In this document: one piece after another, positions 23,802-33,800 of the stretch
How positions within the stretch are numbered: position 1 is the first letter of the stretch
Layout: every line of letters starts with the position of its first letter
Origin: Serinus canaria
Lineage: Eukaryota > Chordata > Aves > Passeriformes > Fringillidae
NCBI RefSeq assembly: GCF_022539315.1
Contig: NC_066328.1
Location: 1,534,621 to 1,598,620, forward strand
Length of the DNA: 64,000 nt
Direction of reading: 5' to 3'
Notes under the pieces: generated by a model
Database searches by the model: none
What the model was told of the DNA's origin: nothing
The model's input: the letters and a program-made list of their open reading frames with translations, nothing else
Translations under genes and position numbers: made by a program

Positions 23802-23815
23802 GTTGCCAAGGTAAC
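23802..23815 (+). promoter_or_regulatory. RFX X-box, full consensus match
   Basis: GTTGCC-AA-GGTAAC fits the X-box consensus GTNRCC-N(0-3)-RGYAAC exactly. RFX factors bind it in promoters and enhancers of ciliary genes. It lies about 4.1 kb before the first proposed CCDC78 coding exon, so the CCDC78 5' UTR or an enhancer may be here. Confidence 0.55.
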
Positions 23816-25304
23816 GAGCGCTCCTGCTCCTCCTTCAGGACCAAAACCGTGCCCCAGAGAGAGGGGAGGGGTGACACCAGCACCACAGGGCAGTGCCACC
23901 CTCCTGGGGACACCAGCAGGGACCCAGCCCCAGGAGTGGCCCTGTGCCTGATGCTCACCCATGTTTCTGGTCACCCTGGTCCCTGCTACTGGATATGGGC
24001 ACCGGGGCGTGGTGGCAGCTGCTGGTAAAGGTCTCCATGGGCAGCTCTGAGTGCCACCTGCTGCCCTGCCACAGCTGCAGAGCCTCCTGGGGGAGCTGGG
24101 AAAGGTGTCCGATGTTCTGGCAGCTCCAGGGATGCCAGTGCTGCCCTGCTGGCCCACGTGGCCACCGTGCCACCAGCACCAGCCTGGCCAGACTGGTTGG
24201 ACTGGAGAGGTGACTCAGGGTGGTCAGGGCCATTGCTGGAGGCAAAATGGGGTAATTCCCAAACACTGAGGTGTGGGGGAAAGAGGGGCCCTGGCGGGGG
24301 GGGGGTGGGGGTGCAGGGAAGGGCAGGAGAGCAGCGGCTGTCAGAGTGGAACTGGGCTGGGGGAGAGCAGAGGGAAGGGAGGCACCGCAGTGCCCAGCCC
24401 ACCCTGAGGGCAGTGCCAGGGCGGGCAGGGGGAGGGGAGTGAAGTTCTCCCTGTGCCAGCTCAGTTCTCCATAGCCGGACACGGAGGGAGCAGCCTGGTC
24501 CTCGGGGTGCCTGGGGGGAGGGACAGGGTGGGAGAGTGGCAGGGAAGCAGAGCTGAGGGATGGGGTGGAGGGTGCCAGGGGGAGCAGAACTTTCCTCCTG
24601 CCCCTGATCCCAGCCCCATCCCAAGTCTCCTCCCAGCCCTGCAGGGAAGCGCCTGGAGGCGCCAGGGGGTGACAAACGGGACGTGGGGTAGCAGTGGGTG
24701 CTGGCAGTCTGTCGGACAATACCCCTTTCTGACCCAGGCATGGGGCACCCGAGAGTCATTTCTTATCTCAGTGTTTACACACAAACACATCCCCTGTAAA
24801 CCTTCTATCCAACCCTAAAAACTCCCTCCAAATCCATTTCCCCCAGAACCCACAAACCCAGCGTCCCCTGGGCTGCAGCACTCACTGTGCCCAGCAGGGC
24901 AGGGAGAGGGTCCCCCGTCAGCCCCCCAGAGCACACAAACCCCAGCCCAGGAGGGGATCCCGGGACAGGGCACACCTGACTGGGCCAGAGCAGACCCAGA
25001 GGGGACCCTGGAGGGGGTCTGGGGCTGAAAGAACCTTTGCTGTTCTTCTGAGGGAGCTGAGGGAGGTTCTGCAACTCCCCCCTCCTCTCCCTTGCCCAGG
25101 CTGGGGGAGCTGGGGCTGTCCAGCCTGGAGAATTCCTTGTGGCAGCCACAGGGCTTGGAAAAGTCAGAGGAAAGCTTTTCCTCAAGCCAGGAGAACCAGA
25201 TTTTAAACGGGGAGAGAGAGGGTGGATTTGGATTGGATATAAAGAGAAAATCTGCTGGGGGGGACCGGTGGGAGCCCAGGGATTCCCCATCCCTGGGGCA
25301 GCGA

Positions 25305-25465
25305 GGCTCGGGCTCCCCTGGCATCCCGGGGGTACAGAGGGCATCCCGGGGGGCAGAGGGCTCCCCTGGCATACCGGGGGCAGAGCGGGCTCCCCAGGGG
25401 GCAGAGGACTCCACTGGCATACCGGGGGTACAGCGGGCTCCCCTGGCATCCCGGGGGGATGTGGC
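25305..25465. repeat. Short GC-rich minisatellite
   Basis: About three degenerate copies of a unit containing GGCTCCCCTGGCATCCCGGG and GGGGGCAGAG. It produces collagen-like (GxP-rich) open frames on both strands that are not genes. Confidence 0.65.
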
Positions 25466-25959
25466 AGACCCGGGAGCGGGCTCAGGCTCCCTTTGCTGGC
25501 GCTGGAAGCCAGATGGAGCCATCACTGCGCTGAGCCCGTGCGGCTCTGCCGGGAGCTGCGGAGGGCGGGCGCTGCTCCCCTACTTCTCCCGGGGGTCCCT
25601 GGGGGGCACAGGGCCCTGTGTGATCCTGCCGGGGCTGGAGGAGAGGTGACCACAAGCAGTGGGCACGGCGCGCCCCAAAGCCTGCCCGGAGCTCCCTGGG
25701 TTTAGGAGCGGTTCCAGCTCCTAAAGCCGCGCTCCCGGGGCTGGGTTTAAGGTGAACCTGACAGCGAGAGTGAAACCCCTCAGCACAGAGCCGGGGTCTG
25801 CCTCGGGGGGGGGTTGGGTGGTGGTGGAGATTCAGTGACCCCCCCCAAAACTTCATTTCTCACCCCTAATCTACTTTTTGTGTGTTGCCCGGCACAAAAT
25901 TGGCTTTGTATTCCCAGCCCCTGGGACAAGAGGTCGCCGTCACTCCTGGTGCGGGTAGG

Positions 25960-26340
25960 GCACCTGGCACACAGGTTATTCATTGCGTAATTAACGCCGT
26001 GTTTGCATTTGTTAATTGCCGTTAATTGGAGCGGGCTTGCTGCGGCTCCGGGAGCAGCGGGATGGGGGGGAAGGCTGTTCCCTCCCAAATCAGGGGCTGG
26101 GGGTCCGGGACAGCATCCCGGGGCTGTGGGCTTGGGGTGTCCCAAGGATGCGGGGCTGAGATCCCCGGAGCGGAGCTGCTGCGCGGCTCCGCCGGTGCCC
26201 AGAGCCGTGGGCAGGGTGTGAATTGGGCTCCGGCTGGGTGTGAAGAGACTGTGAAGTCTCATCAACACTTTCATTACCTTAATAAAATTACTTCAGGTCT
26301 GTTAAGTTCTTCTGCAGAAAAACAAGCTGTAATTGCACGG
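25960..26340. promoter_or_regulatory. AT-rich homeodomain-site cluster, candidate conserved element
   Basis: Inside a GC-rich stretch, 25975-26035 holds GTAATTAACGCCG, GTTTGCATTTG, GTTAATTGCCG and GTTAATTGG. These are homeodomain, octamer-like and HNF1-half-site-like motifs. A second AT-rich patch, CTTTCATTACCTTAATAAAA, follows at 26268-26288. No open frame explains it. Conservation has not been tested. Confidence 0.3.
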
Positions 26341-26677
26341 ATTGCTGGCTTCTCCTTCCCCTGAGCTCCCTGAACTGCTCAGCCTCTGGCTCTGCCCTCT
26401 GCCCACCTTCCCTGGGGGCTCTGGGGTCTCCTCCAGCAGCCTGGGACAGGTGAGGAGCTCTGCTTGTCATGGAGCTTTGAGGATGGCCCCTCTCCCTCTC
26501 ATCTGCTGAGCTCTGACAGATCCTGAGGAGTTATTCAGAGCTTTGGGCTTTTTTGAACATTATATTGTCAAAGCTTTTTTTCTGTGGGAGACAGATCCTT
26601 ACCTAAACTCACCCACTCGCCAGAAATAGCAGCAATAATAAGCCTGAAATGAAGAGATTAAGAGCTGGAATTCGTTT

Positions 26678-26765
26678 TAGAATCATGGAAGTGTTTGAGT
26701 TGGAAGGGCCCTCTGAAGGTCTCCAGTCCCTCTGATTTCACCCCTGTTCAAGGCTTTCCAGGTTA
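26678..26765 (-). mobile_element. CR1 3' terminal fragment
   Basis: The plus strand reads AGAATCATGGAAGTGTTTGAG then TTGGAAGGGCCCTCTGAAGG, the inverted CR1 terminus. It is diverged and short. Confidence 0.6.
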
Positions 26766-27189
26766 TGCACTCTGCCCTGCACTCCCTGTTACCCTCACTC
26801 TGACCCTGGAGATTCTCAAAACACTTTTGGCTGTGGCATTTGTCCCATTCCAGGTCCCAGTTTGGAGCCAGCAGCAGCACCCAGGCCAGCACAGCCCAGA
26901 TTTGGCCCTGTCTGGGCTAATCCAGGCTTGTTTCAGTGCAGGCTTTGCTTTAAAATATCTTTTTCCACCCAGCAGCTCTGAAGTGAAGGGGTGACTTGGA
27001 AAAGGTCTTTCCTGACCTTTCTTTCTCCAGAGCTCAGAGATCCTGAGGCCTCTGGAGCAGCTCCTTGGCATGGGAGGTTCAAGGAGTGCAGGGATCCAGG
27101 GGAAGTTTCCTGGAAGAAAATCAGATATTAAGGGATGGGCTTGGAGCAGGTGGATGGTTTAGTGGGTTAATTACTGGGTTAATCAGACC

Positions 27190-27560
27190 TTGGAATCACA
27201 GAATCACAGAATGGTTGGGGTGGGAAAGGACTTAAAGCCCATCCAGTGCCACCCCTGCTATGTCCAGGGACACCTCCCACTGTCCCAGGCTGCTCCAAAC
27301 CCTGCCCAGCCTGGCCTTGGGCACTGCCAGGGATCCAGGGGCAGCCCCAGCTGCTCTGGGCACCCTGTGCCAGGGCCTGCCCACCCTCACAGGGAACAAT
27401 TCCTTCCCAGTGTCCTATCTAATCCAGCTCTTTATTAATTCTCAATTTCTCCTCTATTACTTTAAAATCTCCCCCCTTATCCTATCACTTGTAAAAATTC
27501 CCTCTCCCTCTCTCCTGTCAGCCCTAGAGCACTGGAATATCCCTGCACTGGAGATGGAGG
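27190..27560 (-). mobile_element. CR1 LINE 3' fragment just upstream of CCDC78
   Basis: The inverted terminus AATCACAGAATGGTTGGGG is followed by the usual inverted CR1 3' UTR blocks (CCATCCAGTGCCACCCCTGC and GGGAACAATTCCTTCCCAG). It lies about 340 bases before the proposed first coding exon of CCDC78. Confidence 0.85.
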
Positions 27561-27894
27561 CCATGCCTGCAGCCAGCTTTGGGAATGGTCCCTACAGGGC
27601 TGGTACCCCCTCCCTGCCTGCTCTGGGGGGTTCCTGAGCTGCTCCTTCCAGTGCCTGCTGTAGGCTGAGCTGGGAGCACAGGATCCTCCTGGGAAGTGCC
27701 AGTGCTCTCCCTCCAGCAGCTCCCAGGATGGCTGGAAGGTTTGGAGCCACCTTAAAATCCAGGTGGAAGCCTCTGGTAACCAGAGTTGGTAGCAACAGTG
27801 CTGAACCTCTCAGGAGAAGTTCCTTAGAGATCCTTCCTGGGCTTCTCAGGCACTGCCTGCCCAGCCCTGTGCAGAGCCCCTGGCCTCTGAGCAC

Positions 27895-30800
27895 ATGGAT
27901 CTTGGAATTATTGCAGAGAATGAGAGTGTGAGTATTCTGACAGAGCACCTTGCTGCCCAAAAATCCAGGTCTGAAAGTCTGCAGCCCCTTCCCAGCTCAT
28001 GGAACCAGCACTCTGCCAAGGAAATCCTCAGCACAGGGGAGAAATGGCTGCTGGAACCTGGCTGGGATCCGTCCAGGCTCTGAAAAGCTGGATGTGCTTT
28101 TCCAGCAGCAGGGGTGGGAGGGGAGGGCTCAGCTGGAGCTGCTCTGTGCCTCCAGGTGCAGCTTGAGGATAGGAGCCAGGAGATGCAGCAGCCTGGAGAC
28201 CCACAGGAGGAGATGGGGAAGCTGGCTGGCTCCAGGACAGACTTCCCAGCCAGGATGGTCCTGAGTGAAGAGGAAAAACTGAAGGTAAAACTTTGGGAGT
28301 TGGAGGGACCTGAGCTGTGATGGCCAGTAGACCCACAGTGGGAAATCTGGGGGAAATTCCTCCTTCTGGGGGGGCTCAGAATCCATCCATGGCCTTCACT
28401 GCCTTTGTGTCTCCCAGATTTCCAAAGACCTCGTGGATCTCCAGATCGAGACAAACAGAATGAAGGAGCGTTATGAGACAGAGAACTTCCAGCTGAGAAC
28501 GATGGTACCCACTTTGGGAATTCAGCCCTGCCAGCACCTTCCCCCAGCCCTGCAGCTCCCAACACACCCCCTTGTACCCTGCTTGCCATCTCCTCCTGGC
28601 TTTAGAGGGAGCTGAATCCCCCAGCACCCAGACCCCGTGAAATCCCCCCTGGTTTTGGGGCTGGCTGTGCTGTGACCCTGCTGTCCCCCTGTGCAGATGC
28701 AGACGCTGGAGAGGCGGGTGCAGGAGCTGGAGCAGGGCAGGGCCGGGCTCCGGGAGGAGCGGGATTCCCTCCGGGAGCGCCTGCACAGCCTGGAGAGCAG
28801 CCGGCAGGAGCTGGGGGAGGAGTTCATCATCCTCAAGAGCAATTACCTGGCCCTCGGCAGAGAGCTGGACAAGGAGGTGAGGGAGGCTGCAGGGCTCATC
28901 CCAGAGCTCATCCCAGGGGTTATCCCACAGATCCAGCTCCACCTCACGTTCCCTGGTTGCAGGGGCCTCTCATTTGTGCAGCCCTATCACAGCTCAGGTC
29001 CAGGGAGGCTTCTCATGCAATTGTACCAAGGTTCTCCTTGAGGCACCTCTTAAAGATCACCAAGTCCACAAGAACCATCCAGTGCCACCCCTGCCATGTC
29101 CAGGAACACCTCCCACTGTCCCAGGCTGCTCCAAGCCCTGCCCAGCCTGGCCTTGGGCACTTCCAGAGATCCAGGGGCAGCCACAGCTGCTCTGGGCACC
29201 CTGTGCCAGGGCCTGCCCACCCTGCCAGGGAACAATTCCTTCCCGATATCCCATCCAGCCCTGCCCTCTGGCAGTGGAAGCAATTCCCTGTGTCCTGTCC
29301 CTCTATCCCTTGTCCCCAGTCCCTCTCCAGCTCTCCTGGAGCCTCTTTAGGCCCTGGCAGGGGCTCTGAGGTGTCCCTGGAGCCTTCTCCTCTCCAGGTG
29401 AGCACCCCCAGCTCTGCCAGCCTGGCTCCAGAGCAGAGGGGCTCCAGCCCTTGAGGCATCTCCATGGGCTCCCCTGGACTCTCTCCAGCAGCTCCAGGTC
29501 CTGCTGCTGTTGGCCCCAGGGCTGGGGCAGCTCTGCAGGTGGGGTCTCAGCTGAGGGGGCAGAGGGGCAGAATCCCCCCCTGCTGCTGCCCACACTGGGG
29601 CTCAGCCCAGCCCAGGGGGACTCAGGGTCCCAGCACACCCGACCAGGACATGTCCAGGCTCTGAGCTGTGACACAGCACAGCCCGGCCAGGGGATTGTCT
29701 CTGGGGGTTTGATGTAACACACCCCCTGCTCACAGGGCCTGCCCTGGCAGCGGGGACAGGGCTGGGGGCAGGGCTGGGGACAGGGCAGCGCTGACCCGCC
29801 CGTCCCCCGGCCCCCCGCGGGCAGAGCCCTCCCGCTCCCCGGCGGCCCCGCGGCGGTTCCCGGAGGTCACGGCGGGGCTGCCCGGGGCCGCTCCCCCGGC
29901 GCTGCCAGCGCGCTTTGTTTCCCTTTTTTCTGCTTGGTTTGCGCAGCCCGCACGTGAACGGATTGGAGCCGCTCTCATTTCGGGCGGCGGGAAGGGGCCT
30001 GGCAGCTTTCAGGTCGAAAAGTTTATAAAAACCCCGAATTCCAGCAAGTTTCTGGCGGTTCCTTAAAAGACAGGCACCTTCCCGCTGACTGCTAGCTCAG
30101 CAATGATTAAGCGGAGGCTTTTGGACCCAGATCTGCGTATTTCTTTGGCTACTTCAATAGCCCTTCCTCAGTCCCCTCCTCTCCCCCTCCCGCTTCTCCT
30201 GCTTTTTGAATGGGATGGAATGACTGACGCGCTCCTGCTCCCTCCCTCCCCTAGCAGAGTTCGGCTGCCTCAGCTCAGTGACCTGGTTTTCCATGCCGAG
30301 CTGTGCTGGAAGATGTGCGGCAGGAATGCTGCTCTGCTCCAGCGTGTGGCTGGGCTCTGGCAGAGCAGGGCAATGATGACCCTTGGGGAGACATCGTTTG
30401 TCTCCCAGAGGCTGGGAAATGGGAATTTCTCACAAGGAGGAGAACTCAGCTCCTGCAGAGGGTGATCCCGCCCTGCCATCCCGCCGGAGCACGAGGCAGA
30501 GCTCTGCTCAGGGAGGAATAGCTCAGCTCTCTCAGCTGCTTCTTGTCCCCAAGGGGGTGCAATGTGTTTGTCAAAAACTGGATTTTCAGGCAGCTGACAT
30601 CTCTAAATGATGGGTTTAGCAGGTTGGAGGTAAAAACACACAGTTTTCACATGGATCCTGGGATGGTTCAGAGGGTGAAAGCACGTGGATTCAGTTCTGT
30701 GCTAGATAGCATCCTGAGGAACCATAGAGCCATGGAATGCTTTGGGGTGGAAGGAATTTAAACCCCACCTGATTCCAGCCCCTGCCTCGGGACACCTTTC

Positions 30801-33800
30801 CCCAGAGCAGGCTGCTCCAAGTGCTGAAGGAGGGCCAGAAACCAGAGGTGAATTCCTTGGATGTCGTCCATAGGCCGAGGAGTTTGCCCCAGTTCCTTGG
30901 CTCCGAATCCCAAAAATCCCTGCCTGAAGACAGCGAGGCTCCGACTTGGCAGCCAGGAACTTGTCGGGACATGGGCCTCTTGCTCATTATTTTCCCAGTG
31001 CGGACTTTCCCAAAGGAAATGGGAAAAGCAGCCTGCGGTTCTGCCCCCTCCCCTTCCCCGGCGCTCTTCTGCGGGAGACAATGAACCTTTTACACATTCC
31101 CAATTACAAGTGCTACTTGTGACCTTGCCAATATGTTGTCATGGCTGCTTGGCGCAGGAGCGGCTCGGCGAGCTCATTCACGGCCCCTTGTCCGGGAGCA
31201 GCCGGAGCCTCCGGATTGCAGCGGCTCCTTTGTCCGCGGGATCCGTGCACCGCCCGCCGGAGCAGGAGCGGCCCTGCCCAGCGCTCGGACAGCGCCTCGC
31301 GGGAGATGCCAGGCAGGCACTCGGTGCCTGTTTTCTGACTCGCTGTAAATTCTTCCTTTTCAAGGCTCTGACCTTTCCTCGCTCTCCGTTTCTTTCTCCT
31401 TTTGTCCCCCAGGCTCGGCGGCAGCCCCCGAGGGGACCCAAACGCGCTCGGGGTTTCACGCCGGGGTTTTCCTTGGAGCCACGCCAGGCTGGGGAGTTCG
31501 GGAAAGGCAGCGAAGCCTAACTCAAACCGGGGACTGCCCCCTTTTTTTTTTTTTTTTTTTTTTTTTGGCTAAACCGGTCCTTGTGACCCCTACGATCAAA
31601 TTGTCAGGGCTGACAGCTGCAGATGGATCGCTGCGGGCCGGGGAACAAGCGGAGCTGTCTCTGCGGAGCTGTCAGGTTTCACAGCTGTATATCTCACCTC
31701 TTTGTCAGCCTCCTTTCTCCTCGCTCTCCCCCAGCCCACCCCGCGCTATCTTTTGATAAGCTATTCTCTCCACGGATGACTCAGATGACCTCTGCCTCCC
31801 ATCCTCCCGATTCACTGCCATGGTAACAATTACTCAAGCTTGTCCCCAGTCATAAACCCCATCAGAGCTTTGTTATCTACACAGAAACCCTCCTGGGAGA
31901 CATGAATTCCCCCAGTGTTCCCTCCAGATCACCTGGAACGGAGCTTTCCTCTTTCACATCCTCTTTATCTTCTGGAAATGTGTCACTTCACAGCAGCAGC
32001 GCTCTGAATCCCCTGCCCACACCGGGCTGTGGGCTGGCTGCTGCTGGGGAGGCATCCCATCCAACTGGGAATGTGCCATCTGGATGGATGGATGGATGGA
32101 TGGATGGATGGATGGATGGATGGATGGATGGATGGATGGATGGAGGGATGGAGGGATGGATGGATGAGGGATGGATGGATGAGGGATGGATGGATGGATG
32201 GATGGATGGACGGAGGGTTGGATGGGGATGGATGGATGGATGGTATGGAGGGATAGATGGACAGGGATAGATGGATCCATGGATGGAGAGATGGAGGGAT
32301 GGAGGGATGGATCCATGGATGGATGATGGATAGAGGGATGGATTGAGGGATGGAGAAGACTTGGCCCTTCTCCTTGTACTGAGGAGCCCAGCACTGCTCA
32401 GAGCTGCTCCATGGGGAAGGACATTCCTGAAGGGTTGGGAAGCTGAACGGAGGGTGCAGGGTGGGGGTGAGGAGGGAGCTGGAGGCCTGCAGAGGTGGTG
32501 ACAGAGCTGTGCCAGGGTTGGCACTGGGGTCTGAATTTGAGTGTGGGATGTGCAGAGGGATAACATTCCATGGGAATAACCCTGCTGCCTGTGCAGCAGG
32601 GTCTGTTTCTCATGGAAATTCAGTGCATTTCCATGAGAAACAGAAAATCACCAGTATCTTTGGACATAGGAGACAGAACCAAAATTAAAACTTGATTTGG
32701 GGAGGGGGTGCCTGCCTGGAGCACACAGCAGGAGCAGCAGGGATGTGCTGACCAGAGGGGGATTTCAGAAGTCCTTTCCTTCTTGTTTGTCCTTGCAGGT
32801 GATGAGGAATGAGGAGCTGACCCAGGAGCTGCTCAGCCTGGCCAAGGGGAGCAACCTCCCCCCTGGCTTGGTCCATCAGTCCTCCCAGGGGCTGGGAAGA
32901 GGGAGAGCAGCAAGACAGCTCCGCTCTGCTCGTGGGGGGAAGGTGAGGGACTCTCTGCCCTCCCACCAGCCACTCGGAGAACAGGGATCTACCAGGCCCC
33001 TTCTGCTCTCTCCCCAAAGCAGCCCGAGGATGCAGCTGCCTCTGAACACGAGCAGCAGGAGCTGGAAAGAAAGGTGAGGGTGAAGGGGTGTGCTGCAGGA
33101 TCCCTGGGAAGCAGAGGGGGATTGATTCCAACTGTGGTTGGCACCTCCTGCTGCTGACTTGAGTTTTGTGGATCAGCTGATGCCTTGATTCATTTAAAAT
33201 CCTTTTTTTAAACCCTGCAGTTACAAAACGAGACAGAAATAACTCCAGATGTGCAGGCAGAGCTGAGGAGGGCAGAGGTGATTCCCTGGGTCCGTGTCCT
33301 GGCAGGGGAACACAGACAGGAGCTTAGAAGCCAACAAATGCAGAGGAGAATTTTTTCCCTTCTTTCTCACACTTGAGAAATCTGGGGGTGATGAAGCACC
33401 CAAAACTGAGAGCACAGAGATGGTCCCTGCCTCCTCCCCATCTGCAGCCCTTGCAGAACCAGCCTGGGCTCCGCCACCGGCTCCTGCTGGAATCTGACTC
33501 TCAACGTGAGCCTTTCCCTTGGGAGAGCGACACATGTGCCCCTCCACGTGCCCAGGCTGGCAGCAGACAGCACTCCTGCCCTGCTGAGGGCACCAGCCCC
33601 TCCCAGTCACACCATTCTGGCCAGCATGGCACTGCTCAGCTGGACAAGGGCTCAGCTCGAGGCTCTCCTCACTTTGTCCTCTCTTCACTCAGCCTTCTGC
33701 CTCATCTTCCTCTTTGTTTGTCCCCCAGTTGCTTGGAAACCAGGATCACATAAAAGTGGAGCTGGAGAAACTGAAGAAAAGGCACGATGAGCAGCAGCAG

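Noticed and set aside
25139..25705. Collagen-like Gly-Pro-rich open frame
   Set aside because: Caused by a short GC-rich minisatellite, with Gly-x-Pro frames on both strands and no splice context.
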